This document shows positions 26,643 through 35,714 of a DNA stretch of 64,000 bases, piece after piece (positions within the stretch are counted from its first letter, which is position 1; each line of letters starts with the position of its first letter). This DNA is from DASPGQ01 sp035457705 (GTDB taxonomy: Bacteria; Acidobacteriota; Vicinamibacteria; Marinacidobacterales; SMYC01). The position numbers and the translations under genes are program-made. The notes beneath the pieces are model-generated. The model saw only the letters and a program-made list of their open reading frames with translations. It had not been told where the DNA came from and did no database searches. The stretch spans positions 97,082 through 161,081 of the forward strand of contig DATIBD010000046.1 in the NCBI GenBank assembly GCA_035457705.1, written 5' to 3'.

Positions 26643-26785
26643 GGTTGCTTCTCCGATGTCTTCGTAGTCGTTGGCAACGATGGAAGAGCGTTCAATCTTC
26701 TACACCGCCGGAACCACGGCTGGCAGACGTTTGGCCACCGCTCGGCAGTCGGGGTCGTACTTTCCATCGGCCTTCCAGAGCGCCG

Positions 26786-28510
26786 TTACTGTACTTCCAG
26801 CGGCTTCGTGTAAACGACCTCCCCCCCGATGACGGTCATCTCCGGTTTGATCTTCCAGAGATCCTGAGCCGGGGCCGTCATGTAGTCTGCGGGAATGACA
26901 ACGAAGTCAGCGAGCTTCCCTACCTCGATCGACCCCAGGATGTCTTCCGCGTGCATGGCGTAAGCGCCCGCCATGGTGGCCGCGCGCAGAGCCTCCTCGC
27001 GGCTCATGGCCTCCGCCGGATACCAGCCACCCGGCGGATTGTTCTCCCGGTCCTGGCGGGTCACGGCAGCGTGCAAGGTATAGAAGGGATCGTACGGAGA
27101 GACGGAATAGTCCGTGCCCGTAGCCACCACCACGCCGTGAGTCAGGAGCGTTTTCCAAATATAGGCTCCCTCCATGCGCGCCGGTCCCAACCGAGCCTCG
27201 GCAAAATGCATATCCTCGGTGGCGTGCAATGGCTGCATCGAAGCGATGACTCCCAGCGTGGCCAGTCTGGGTATATCTTGGGGAGAAAGCACCTGACAAT
27301 GCTCGAGGGCGAACCTGGCATCTTTGCCATCCATCCCAGTCGCCTTCAGAGCCCGTTCGAAAGCGTTGAGCGCGATCCGATTGGCGGCGTCACCGATGGC
27401 ATGAACTCTCATGTTGAAGCCCATACGCAACAAATCGGTCGCCGATTGAGCCAGATCGTCTTCAGGCCGTCTTGGCTCCCCATGAAAGCCCGGATAATCG
27501 CTGTACTCTTCGAGGAAATGCGCTCCCCTCGAGCCCAAGGCGCCATCCATGAGCGTCTTGACGGATTGAACGAAGAACTTGTTTTCATAGTTCAATGGCT
27601 CGCCCAGTTTCTTCGCCGTTTCCTCACTGACCATCTGGTTGATTCTGATCCTGAGCAGACCCACTTCGTAGAGCTTCAGACGTCTTTGAACGTCTTCATA
27701 GCTCGTACCGGCGCTTGCACCATGAAGCGTCGTAAGTCCAGCCGCCAGCGCCAGCTGCGTTCCTTCCACGAGGTTGCGGCTCAATTCATAGTTGGTCATT
27801 GGCGGCAGAGATGGGATGAGGTCCAGCAATTGCGGTGGCGCCCGTTCCACGAATTCTCCGGTTGGCTCCCCGTTCTCGTCCTTCTTGATGTGACCCCCTT
27901 CCGGATCGGGAGTGTCACGCGTAATGCCCGCGAGCTCGAGGGCCTTGCTGTTGGCCCCGCTGCCATGCGTGTACCGGATGATGTATACGGGATTGTCCGG
28001 AGCCACGGCGTCGATCAATTCCTTGCGAAATACCGGCGGATCCCAGACATCCGCCATCCAGCCCGTCAATACCAACCACCGTGGCTCTGGCCCGGGACGC
28101 ATGCCTTCCCCGGTCGCCAGCGAGCGCTTGATCACTTCCTGCATTCGCTCGACGGAAGCCCACTCACCAATGACTCGCCGGATGTCCGGTGTTCGGGGAT
28201 AAAGCTCTCTTTCCCCGAATCGGATGTGGATATGGGCGTCATGTAAACCGGGGATTACCGTCTTGCCTTTCAAGTCCGACGCAAAGGTACGAGGGCCGAT
28301 ATGGGCCTGGGCTCCGGCATCGTTACCCACATAGATGAACCGGCCCTCTTTCACCGCAAAGGCGGAAGCCGTTTCGAACTCCTCGTTGACCGTATAAACG
28401 TTTCCGTTGATGTAGACGGTATCGGCTTCTTGAGCTTCTCCAACTCCCGAAGCCGCGAATACAATCGGGAACAGCATCGCGACGATGGATGGTGCTCGGG
28501 TTGTTTCCAT
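26786..28510 (-). CDS. Exported YtcJ-like metal-dependent amidohydrolase
   Basis: A 574-residue amidohydrolase-superfamily protein with an N-terminal signal peptide (APSIVAMLFPIVFAASGVG). The first metal-binding His pair is in IPGLHDAHIHIRFGE. Further family landmarks are MRVHAIGDAANRIALNAFE, ALEHCQVLSPQDI, VVATGTDYSVSPYDPFYTLH (metal Asp) and the closing beta-domain SIEVGKLADFVVI. Relatives of this YtcJ type hydrolyse N-acyl or cyclic amides; the substrate here is unknown. A GGGGGAGG site precedes the ATG. The gene diverges from the padR/ADOP pair, with repeat copy 2 between them. Confidence 0.85.
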   Translation of the reverse strand: METTRAPSIVAMLFPIVFAASGVGEAQEADTVYINGNVYTVNEEFETASAFAVKEGRFIYVGNDAGAQAHIGPRTFASDLKGKTVIPGLHDAHIHIRFGERELYPRTPDIRRVIGEWASVERMQEVIKRSLATGEGMRPGPEPRWLVLTGWMADVWDPPVFRKELIDAVAPDNPVYIIRYTHGSGANSKALELAGITRDTPDPEGGHIKKDENGEPTGEFVERAPPQLLDLIPSLPPMTNYELSRNLVEGTQLALAAGLTTLHGASAGTSYEDVQRRLKLYEVGLLRIRINQMVSEETAKKLGEPLNYENKFFVQSVKTLMDGALGSRGAHFLEEYSDYPGFHGEPRRPEDDLAQSATDLLRMGFNMRVHAIGDAANRIALNAFERALKATGMDGKDARFALEHCQVLSPQDIPRLATLGVIASMQPLHATEDMHFAEARLGPARMEGAYIWKTLLTHGVVVATGTDYSVSPYDPFYTLHAAVTRQDRENNPPGGWYPAEAMSREEALRAATMAGAYAMHAEDILGSIEVGKLADFVVIPADYMTAPAQDLWKIKPEMTVIGGEVVYTKPLEVQ

Positions 28511-28605
28511 CCTGGCCTCCCCCTACTTTCCGACGCTGTCTAGATTCTATCCCCGGTCCTCTTCCTTTTGTCCAAAGGGATCGAAGCCCAGGCGACCTTT
28601 CTTTT

Positions 28606-28735
28606 TAGTGCTCAATGCTGTGGCGGGACCCGTAATCGATCGTGCCGCCACGGCTCGAGCTGCTTACGGCGCGGCAAGCGCGCCGGGCTCGCTCCGCTCG
28701 CGCAGGCTGGACTGAGCTTTTTCATGAGCCTGCTG
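28606..28735 (+). repeat. Dispersed structured repeat, copy 2
   Basis: About 130 nt nearly identical in long blocks to copy 3 (55447-55612) and to the reverse of copy 1 (15459-15585). Three hairpins are possible. The first is GTGGCGG 28620-28626 with CCGCCAC 28645-28651. The second is GGCGCG 28668-28673 with CGCGCC 28679-28684. The third is GCAGGCT 28702-28708 with AGCCTGC 28727-28733. In the last stem the sixth base pair is C-G here but G-C in copy 1, a compensatory change. The copy lies in the divergent promoter region between the amidohydrolase and padR, just upstream of the PadR operator. Confidence 0.85.
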
Positions 28736-28791
28736 ACTAGTCCGGCTGCAGGTTCACTTCTTCGAAAGCGCATATACTGACATTCCAGATA

Positions 28792-28821
28792 TACGTAATT
28801 TGCGTATAAGCAAATTACGTA
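28792..28821. promoter_or_regulatory. Perfect palindromic operator in front of padR
   Basis: TACGTAATTTGC (28792-28803) and GCAAATTACGTA (28810-28821) form a perfect 12-bp inverted repeat around a GTATAA spacer that could also serve as a -10 element. It ends 5 nt before the ATG at 28827. PadR repressors commonly bind AT-rich palindromes over their own promoters, so this is probably the autoregulatory site for the padR/ADOP operon. It stands out as strongly AT-rich in a GC-rich neighbourhood. Confidence 0.75.
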
Positions 28822-28826
28822 GTATC

Positions 28827-29162
28827 ATGCGTCCCATGGCCAAGGGAAAGGACGGGCTCCTGCTGAACGCACTCGAGTTTCTCGTGCTCGCCGCGCTCCA
28901 ACCGGGACCGGCCCACGGTTATGGGCTCGCGGGAAGGATCGAGGAGCAAACCGCGGGCGGGGTTCGTATCCGTCCCGGCGACCTGTACCGGGTGCTCTAC
29001 CGCCTGTCGAAGCGGGGTCTCGTCGCGCCGGACTCTTCTGACGAGCGCCGCAATTTCTACCGTTTGACGCGCCAGGGCGGCGACGTGCTCGAGGCCGAGG
29101 CGGCCATGCTCTCGGGCGTCATTGCTTTGGTGCGGCGGACGGGCCGGCTGCGGACGTCGTGA
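28827..29162 (+). CDS. PadR-family transcriptional regulator
   Basis: A winged-helix regulator of about 111 residues starting MRPMAKGKDG (an internal ATG at 28836 is also possible). Family landmarks are LLLNALEFLVLAALQPGPAHGYGLAGRIEE, VRIRPGDLYRVLYRLSKRGLV and the wing RRNFYRLTRQG. An in-frame TTG further upstream at 28800 is inside the operator and is not a credible start. The stop overlaps the GTG of the ADOP permease (GTGA), so both are translated together. PadR-plus-permease pairs are a hallmark of Acidobacteriota genomes. The likely role is repression of the transporter until a ligand, perhaps a toxic compound, is bound. Confidence 0.88.
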   Translation: MRPMAKGKDGLLLNALEFLVLAALQPGPAHGYGLAGRIEEQTAGGVRIRPGDLYRVLYRLSKRGLVAPDSSDERRNFYRLTRQGGDVLEAEAAMLSGVIALVRRTGRLRTS

Positions 29163-31798
29163 CGGAGCGATCCAGGCGCCGATGGGCGGAGCGCCTGCTG
29201 CGTCTCTTTCCTCCCGCGTTCCGAAGAGCCCATGGAGCCGAGCTCGCCGAGCTCTATGCGAAGCGCGACGCGGCTTTCCTCGAGCTTGTTTGGGATCTCT
29301 CGAAGAACGCGGTCATCGTCCATTGGGACGAGTGGAGGCTTCCGAAGACCGCCCCCCGGCAGAAACAACGCCGCGGAGGTCAATCCATGGAGTCCACGAT
29401 TCTCGATCTGCGCTTCGCCCTGCGATCGCTGCGCAAGAGGCCGGGCACGACCGGGATGATCCTCGTAACACTTCTCCTCGGCATCGGCTCGGCCACGACC
29501 CTTTTTACCGCCGTCGATCGGATCTTCCTGAAGCCGCTTCCATTCGACGAACCGGATGCTCTCGTCCGGGTTTGGTGGCGGCCCGAGAGCTTCAACCAGC
29601 GGATCATCTCCTTCTTCCGGGACGAGTCGAGGACTTTGTCCGACATCGCGGGATACAGCGGATGGGCCTTCACGCTCGCCGGGGAAGGAGAGGCCGAGGA
29701 GATTCAAGGCGCAGTAGTCACGACGAACTACTTCGACGTCCTGGGAGCCGAACCCGTTCTTGGCCGCGGTTTTCTCCCTGAGGAATCAGAGCCAGGGCGA
29801 GCGGACGTCGCGGTCATCAGCCACGGTTTGTGGATGCGTCGCTTTGGCGGCGACCCCAACATAGTTGGCCGCCGCATCGATTTGACGGGACCGGAACGAA
29901 ACGGCGTGAGCGTGATCGGCGTGATGCCGGAAGCCCATGTCTCTCTCCAGCGAGAATCTCGCTGGCAGGCCTGGTTGCCTCTCGAGCGCCCCGAGGACCT
30001 GGAGAACGATGAATCGTGGTTCTTGAGCGCGATCGGTCGCCTCGAGCCCGGCGTCTCGGTAAAGGCGGCCTCGAACGAAACGATTCGAATGGCGCGGCTC
30101 GTACGAAAAAACATGTATCCGAGGATTCCAGAGGAAGCGGTTGCGGCGGCCGGCGCGGAAAGGCTCGATCGTGTCATTGTCGGGGACGAGACGCGCAACT
30201 ATCTCGCGCTGCTTTCCCTCGCCGTGGGCATGGTGCTTCTTCTGGTATGCGCGAACGTGGCGAGCCTTCTGCTCACGCGGCACGGTGAGCGCGCCCGAGA
30301 GATCGCCATGCGCTCCGCGCTCGGAGCGGGACGTGGTCGCGTGGTGCGGCAGCTCGTGACGGAGTCACTCCTTCTCGGCGTGGCCGGAGGGGCTCTCGGC
30401 ACCGCCGCCGCGGGTCTCGCGATCTCTGCGATCCGACCCGTCGTGGCTCGCGAAGCCGTGCACGCCGCCGAGATGAGCCTCGACGTTCGGGTGCTCGGTT
30501 TCGCAGTTCTCACGTCCTGCGGTGCGGCCCTTCTGTTCGGCGCGCTTCCCGCTCTCCGCGCGAGCCGGACTGATGTCGCCTCCTGGCTCGGTGGAGGCCT
30601 TCGCGCGACCCATGCACGGCGTCAGGGGTTTCCGCGGCTCGTCGTGGTGTTCGAGGTCGCTTCGTCAGTCGTTCTCGTAACGGCTGCCGCGGTCATGGTG
30701 TCGAGTCTGATCCATCTCGGTCGGGTCGACCCGGGATTCGATGCGGAGCCCGCTCTCATAGTCGGCGTCAACGCTCCCGATTCGCGCTACAAAGAGCCAG
30801 CGGCGAAGCGACAGCTTTATCGCGAGCTTTTGCCGCACCTCGAACGGATCCCCGGTGTCCGCGCGGCAGGAGGCATTCACCTATTGCCCATGAGCACGGG
30901 GAACTGGAACTTTCCTTACGTTCCCGAGGGCATGACCTACGCGGACGACGAGCCTCTGCCCAATGCCAACTTTCGCGTGGTGACGCCCGGGTACTTCCGT
31001 GCCATGGGAATCCCACTTCTCTCGGGAAGAGATTTCGCGCCGTCGGATCGCGACGACGCGCCCGCGGTCGGCATCGTGAACGAGACGATGGCCTCACGCC
31101 TCTTCTCGGGTGAAGATCCGATCGGCCGGAGCGTTCACATCTTCTCGCCGACGGGGCCGGAATTCGTCATCGTGGGAGTCGTTGGCGATGTGCGACAGCA
31201 CGGGCTCGACAGCGAGCCCCGTCCCGAGATGTACCGCCCGCTCGAGCAATGGCCGCTCGGCCGGATGCTGATGATCCTGAGAACAGACGGTGACCCGGAG
31301 GCTCTCGTCGCCACCGCGCGCGAGGTCGTACGCTCCTTCGATCCCGACCTTCCCATCGTCCAGCTCGGAAGCCTGGGTGATTTCGTGGCGCAGTCTCTCT
31401 CCGCCTCCCGGGTGGTCTCCGCGCTTCTCGTCGCTTTCGCGCTGCTCGCCCTTCTGCTCGCGGTAGTCGGGGTTTACGGCGTTGCGTCGGCGATCGTCAG
31501 CGCAGGAGTCCGTGAGATCGGGATCCGTATGGCGCTCGGCGCGAGCGGGGCTCGGGTGCGTCGCGAGACCTTGCGCCGGGAAATGATTCCGATTGCTGCG
31601 GGTGTTCTCATCGGACTCGCTGGCTCCGTTTTCGTGGAGCGTTTGATGATAGGAACACTCACCAAGCTCGTGGCGGCGGGTCCGGGTCTCCTGGTCTCAA
31701 CGTCGCTTTTCGTGACTCTCGTGGGCGTCATCTCCTGCTGGCTCCCCGCCGGACGCGCGAGCCGGGTAGAGCCCACCGTCGCCCTTCGCTTCGAATGA
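29159..31798 (+). CDS. ADOP-type ABC transporter permease (MacB/FtsX fold)
   Basis: An 879-residue permease with a GTG start overlapping padR. An N-terminal cytoplasmic prefix (RWAERLLRLFPPAFRRAHGAE) is typical of acidobacterial duplicated orphan permeases. After it come two MacB-type units: first membrane helix near 97-120, periplasmic MacB core domain, then FtsX helices (about 345-465), a second periplasmic domain and a final FtsX module (SASRVVSALLVAFALLALLL onward). It ends in RASRVEPTVALRFE, like its relative at 52999-55434. No ATPase or fusion-protein gene is adjacent, hence an orphan. A role in efflux or lipoprotein-type transport is inferred from the family. Confidence 0.88.
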   Translation: MTERSRRRWAERLLRLFPPAFRRAHGAELAELYAKRDAAFLELVWDLSKNAVIVHWDEWRLPKTAPRQKQRRGGQSMESTILDLRFALRSLRKRPGTTGMILVTLLLGIGSATTLFTAVDRIFLKPLPFDEPDALVRVWWRPESFNQRIISFFRDESRTLSDIAGYSGWAFTLAGEGEAEEIQGAVVTTNYFDVLGAEPVLGRGFLPEESEPGRADVAVISHGLWMRRFGGDPNIVGRRIDLTGPERNGVSVIGVMPEAHVSLQRESRWQAWLPLERPEDLENDESWFLSAIGRLEPGVSVKAASNETIRMARLVRKNMYPRIPEEAVAAAGAERLDRVIVGDETRNYLALLSLAVGMVLLLVCANVASLLLTRHGERAREIAMRSALGAGRGRVVRQLVTESLLLGVAGGALGTAAAGLAISAIRPVVAREAVHAAEMSLDVRVLGFAVLTSCGAALLFGALPALRASRTDVASWLGGGLRATHARRQGFPRLVVVFEVASSVVLVTAAAVMVSSLIHLGRVDPGFDAEPALIVGVNAPDSRYKEPAAKRQLYRELLPHLERIPGVRAAGGIHLLPMSTGNWNFPYVPEGMTYADDEPLPNANFRVVTPGYFRAMGIPLLSGRDFAPSDRDDAPAVGIVNETMASRLFSGEDPIGRSVHIFSPTGPEFVIVGVVGDVRQHGLDSEPRPEMYRPLEQWPLGRMLMILRTDGDPEALVATAREVVRSFDPDLPIVQLGSLGDFVAQSLSASRVVSALLVAFALLALLLAVVGVYGVASAIVSAGVREIGIRMALGASGARVRRETLRREMIPIAAGVLIGLAGSVFVERLMIGTLTKLVAAGPGLLVSTSLFVTLVGVISCWLPAGRASRVEPTVALRFE

Positions 31799-31894
31799 GC
31801 AATAGGTGAAGCGGTCTCTGCGTCGACGAACTCGGGGCCTCGAACGTCAAGACTCGAAGTCGGGAACGAAGCGAGGCGATGGACGCGACGGTCG

Positions 31895-33628
31895 TCACGA
31901 CCCCGTCATCTCCGCCCTGAGGCCCGCCGTGGCTTCGTTGTCCACCGCGAGCGTTCCGGGCGTCAGAACGACCCCGTAGTCGCGACGAGCTGCTTCGAGG
32001 GAAACGTAGCCTTCGATCACGTCGAAGCGCACGCGCTCCGGATCGCGCTCGAGAGGATTCCCCCAACCGCCGCCGCCTGCCGTCACCAGCATCGCCTCCG
32101 TACCTTCGGGGACGGGATGTCTCGTGACGTCGACGTGTTGGTGCTCGGTCTCGCCCGGGAGCCTCATCAGGCTGTCGGAAGAGAGGCCCTCCTTGCCGCC
32201 GTGCAAGCCCCACGGGGGAAACGCGCGGCGTCCCGTGTCGGCAAGCGTCCAGCTACCCTCGGCGAGCCCGAGCACTTCCGTTTGCAAGCCAAGCCCTCCG
32301 CGAAACTTTCCCGCTCCGCCGGAATCGGGCCGAAGCTGTCTTCGCTTCACCAGGACCGGCCACCGGAGCTCCATCTTCTCGATAGGTGCGTTGCGCACGT
32401 CGCCCTGGCATATCGACACGGTCGCACACTCGCCGTCCTCGAAAGGCCGCCCACCCCAGCCACCTCCTTCGATGCTCTGGGTGACGAAGCGCTTCCCGCG
32501 CTCCGGGTCGGTCCCGAAGAAGACGACGGGCCCGCCGAGCACACCGAGGTGCGCCGCCGGTATCGCCTCAGGAATCGCGTCGGCGAGCGCTTTCAGAATC
32601 GTATCGACCACCGTCGGGAGCGCTCGCCCCCAGCCCGCCATCGCCGCGGGATGGGTCGCCATCATGAAATTACCTTCCTGGATCGCAACGCGAAGGGCGC
32701 GAAAGGTGCCTTCGTTCACGGGGAGATCGGGCGTGGTGATCGCCTTGTAGGCAATGACCGCGGCCGCAATGGTCCGTCCGTTGATGGGACCACGCCTCTG
32801 GAGCGAGCATCCCGTCAGATCGATGAACATGTCACTCCCGCGCACGACGACTCTTGCTTTGATTCGAACGGGCTCGTTGCCATCGAGCGGATGACCTCCG
32901 AGCCGGGACTCGGCGGTGTACTCGCCATCGGGAAGCTTTGCGACGACAGCACGGCATCGCGCCTCGGTCTGATCGAAGATGCGCTCGATCGCCTCTCCCA
33001 CGACCTCGCGGCCGTAGCGACCCACGATCTCGGCGATGCGTCGTTCCCCGAGCTGGCAGGACGCGATCTGGGAGCGGAGGTCCCCCATCGAGGATTCTGG
33101 GAAGCGGATGTTGTCGCTCACGATCCGCCATACCTTCTCGTCGAGCTGCCCCGCCTCATAGAGCTTGATCTGATCGAGCTGCAGGCCCTCCATCCACGGG
33201 TCCCGCGCGCTCGCAGCTCCGAACCCGGTGCTGAGACCACCGACATCGATCCAATGGGCCCGTACGGCGGCGAAGCCGAAGAGCTCGTCTCCGCAGAAGC
33301 ACGGCGTGTAGATGAGAATGTTGTTGAGATGCTGTCCGGCGACCCTTTGATGGTTGGTGATCACGACGTCCCCCCGTAGGAATCCGCCAGGCCCGTACCG
33401 CTCGACACCGTCTCGGATGACGACCCCGAGGTCCGAGACGAAATGCGACACGCCTCCGACGTTTTGCGAGAGGAGGCGGCCGCGCGTATCCAGAAGCGCG
33501 CAGCAGTAGTCGCGCACCTCGTAGATCATCATGTTGAAGGACGCCCGCTGCAGCACATAGGACATCTCGTTCGCGATCGCCGGAAGCATGTTCCGGATCA
33601 CTTCGAGGGTGACGAGATCGACGCTCAT
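31895..33628 (-). CDS. Hydantoinase B / oxoprolinase subunit
   Basis: A protein of about 577 residues beginning MSVDLVTLEVIRNMLPAIAN at 33628; a longer frame upstream overlaps hyuA and is not used. Landmarks of the HyuB family are ISQ-type segments such as LLSQNVGGVSHFVSDLG, GDVVITNHQRVAGQHLNN, HWIDVGGLSTG and GGAGKFRGGLG. With HyuA it forms an ATP-dependent enzyme that opens cyclic amides such as N-methylhydantoin or 5-oxoproline. It is the last gene of the nine-gene minus-strand operon, starting 13 nt after the hyuA stop. The exact substrate is not determined. Confidence 0.88.
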   Translation of the reverse strand: MSVDLVTLEVIRNMLPAIANEMSYVLQRASFNMMIYEVRDYCCALLDTRGRLLSQNVGGVSHFVSDLGVVIRDGVERYGPGGFLRGDVVITNHQRVAGQHLNNILIYTPCFCGDELFGFAAVRAHWIDVGGLSTGFGAASARDPWMEGLQLDQIKLYEAGQLDEKVWRIVSDNIRFPESSMGDLRSQIASCQLGERRIAEIVGRYGREVVGEAIERIFDQTEARCRAVVAKLPDGEYTAESRLGGHPLDGNEPVRIKARVVVRGSDMFIDLTGCSLQRRGPINGRTIAAAVIAYKAITTPDLPVNEGTFRALRVAIQEGNFMMATHPAAMAGWGRALPTVVDTILKALADAIPEAIPAAHLGVLGGPVVFFGTDPERGKRFVTQSIEGGGWGGRPFEDGECATVSICQGDVRNAPIEKMELRWPVLVKRRQLRPDSGGAGKFRGGLGLQTEVLGLAEGSWTLADTGRRAFPPWGLHGGKEGLSSDSLMRLPGETEHQHVDVTRHPVPEGTEAMLVTAGGGGWGNPLERDPERVRFDVIEGYVSLEAARRDYGVVLTPGTLAVDNEATAGLRAEMTGS

Positions 33629-33641
33629 GGCCGCGACCCAA

Positions 33642-35714
33642 TCATACGCCGCTCTCCAAGGAGCCAACGCGGATGACGAGCTCGCCGCTCGGAGCCACTG
33701 TCGCCGCATCTCCCGGGAACAGAAGGGTGGTGCTGCCATACTCCTGGATGATGGCCGGGGCCGGGACCTCGAAGCCTTCGGGCAGCGCGTCGCGCCGGTA
33801 CACGGGACATCCGACGAACGCTTGGTCCTCGAGCACGACTGGACGCGTCTCCGCCGGCGCGACGCGACTTCCCGGCGGTGGGGGTGCGAGCGCGAGGACG
33901 TCTCGGGTCTCCCGGCGCCCAACCGACGTCACGCGCAGATTCACGATCTCGACCGGGCGCTCGTTGTCCCGGTAGCCGAACTGTCGGTCGTGGCTCTCGT
34001 TGAATCGAGCACGGATACTCTCGCGCGCGGATCCGGCCAGCGTCTCGAGAGGCACCTCGATGGGGAGAGTAAACTCCTGCCCCACGTAGCGGATCTCGAG
34101 CACGTAGCGAAACTCCATGGTTTGGGTCGAGGCCCCTTCGGCTCGGAGCGTCCGGCGACCTTCGTCGACGAGCTCTTTCGCAAGCCGAAGAAGCTCCCCG
34201 AGGTCGGCGGTATCGAGCTCCTGGTAGAACGTGCGCACGTAGTCGTGCTTCAGGTCGGCCACGAGCATGCCGGCGGCGGAGAATTGTCCGGGAACGTTGG
34301 GCACGATGACGGTCGGGATGTGGAGCTCGCGGGCGACCTCTACCGCGTGGAGAGGCCCGGCGCCCCCAAAGGCCACCATGGCGAAATCGCGTGGATCGTA
34401 GCCGCGCTCGACCGAGACTTCACGCACGGCCAGAGACATCTTCGTGACCGCAATCCGGATCACCGCGCGGGCCGCGTCGAGGGGTGTCAGACCCAACGCC
34501 GCCCCGATCGTCGTCTCGATGCCATTTTGCGCCGCGTCGCGCGCGAGCGTCATTTCGCCATCGAGGAGGGCCCGCTCCGACAAACGACCCAGCACGAGGT
34601 TCGCATCCGTGACCGTCGGCTCCGTGCCCCCGTGCCCGTAACAAATGGGACCGGGCTCGGCGCCAGCGCTCCGCGGACCCACCTGAAGAGAGCCAAACTC
34701 GTCCACCCAGGCGATGCTTCCGCCCCCGGAGCCCACTTCCACGGTATCGACGACGGGCAGCATGACGGGCTGTCCGCTCGCGTAACCGCCGATGTGGTAG
34801 CCGTGAGCCACGCGCGGCTCTCCTCCCGTGACCAGACTCGTCTTCGCGGTCGTGCCGCCCATGTCGAACCCGATGAGGTCCGCGTAGCCGAGAAGCTTCC
34901 CCACGCGCGCCGCCGCCATGAATCCGCCCACGGGCCCTGATTCCAGCATCGCCACCGGCAAAGCGCTCGCCACGACTGGGGCCATGACACCGCCGTTCGA
35001 CTGCATGATGAGAAAGCGTCCGTCGAAACGCCGCTCGGCCAGCAGGCGCTCGAGCGATTCGAGATAGGCGCGAATGGGTGGGCCGATATATGCGTTGATG
35101 ACGCTCGTCGAGGTCCTCTCGTACTCTCCGTACTCGCGCAGCACCCGGTGCGACAGTGTGACGAACGCGCGCGGCACGACCTCCGAAAGAAGCTCACCCA
35201 TTCGCTCCTCGTGTGCGGCGTTGCGCCAGGAGTGCAGGAAGCAGACGGCGACGGCTTCGACACCGGAGCGTGCGACCTCTTCGGCGACCGCCCGCGCCTG
35301 CACCTCGTCGAATGACGTCACGACACGCCCGTCTGGGCCGAGTCGCTCTTCGACCTCGAAGGTGAGATGACGGGGCACGAGCGGCTCGGGCCGCTTGAAG
35401 AAGAGGTTGTAAGCCTCCGGCCGATTTCCTCTCCCGATTTTGTAGACGTCGCGCGTTCCCCGCGTCACGACGAGTGCCGTCCGCACCCCCCTGCGCTCGA
35501 TGACCGTATTGATGGCGATCGTCGATCCGTGGACGAAGTTTCGCGCCTCGGCGACGGAGAGCCCACTCTTCTCGAGGCAGCGAACGATGCCCAGCGTGAG
35601 CTCGGGAGGTGTCGTGGAGCTCTTGGCGCTCGTGACCTTGCCGGTGCTCTCGTCGTAGGCGACCAGATCGGTGAACGTCCCGCCGATATCGACGGCCACG
35701 TCGAGCTTACGCAC
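33642..35714 (-). CDS. Hydantoinase A / oxoprolinase subunit
   Basis: A 690-residue HyuA-family protein. The N-terminal hydantoinase/oxoprolinase domain starts VAVDIGGTFTDLVAYD. The ATPase core follows with ASALPVAMLESGPVGGFMAA, GFDMGGTTAKTSLV, EVGSGGGSIAWVDEFG and SAGAEPGPICYGHGG; the C-terminal domain runs to the end. It uses ATP to phosphorylate and open a cyclic amide, with HyuB as partner. The GTG start overlaps the end of the upstream ABC permease gene by 8 nt (35707-35714), so translation is coupled to the importer. This links uptake and hydrolysis in one operon. Confidence 0.9.
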   Translation of the reverse strand: MRKLDVAVDIGGTFTDLVAYDESTGKVTSAKSSTTPPELTLGIVRCLEKSGLSVAEARNFVHGSTIAINTVIERRGVRTALVVTRGTRDVYKIGRGNRPEAYNLFFKRPEPLVPRHLTFEVEERLGPDGRVVTSFDEVQARAVAEEVARSGVEAVAVCFLHSWRNAAHEERMGELLSEVVPRAFVTLSHRVLREYGEYERTSTSVINAYIGPPIRAYLESLERLLAERRFDGRFLIMQSNGGVMAPVVASALPVAMLESGPVGGFMAAARVGKLLGYADLIGFDMGGTTAKTSLVTGGEPRVAHGYHIGGYASGQPVMLPVVDTVEVGSGGGSIAWVDEFGSLQVGPRSAGAEPGPICYGHGGTEPTVTDANLVLGRLSERALLDGEMTLARDAAQNGIETTIGAALGLTPLDAARAVIRIAVTKMSLAVREVSVERGYDPRDFAMVAFGGAGPLHAVEVARELHIPTVIVPNVPGQFSAAGMLVADLKHDYVRTFYQELDTADLGELLRLAKELVDEGRRTLRAEGASTQTMEFRYVLEIRYVGQEFTLPIEVPLETLAGSARESIRARFNESHDRQFGYRDNERPVEIVNLRVTSVGRRETRDVLALAPPPPGSRVAPAETRPVVLEDQAFVGCPVYRRDALPEGFEVPAPAIIQEYGSTTLLFPGDAATVAPSGELVIRVGSLESGV

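Noticed and set aside
32117..33379. A 420-codon plus-strand frame opposite the hydantoinase B gene
   Set aside because: Shadow frame; the minus-strand gene has strong HyuB motifs and sits in a tight operon.
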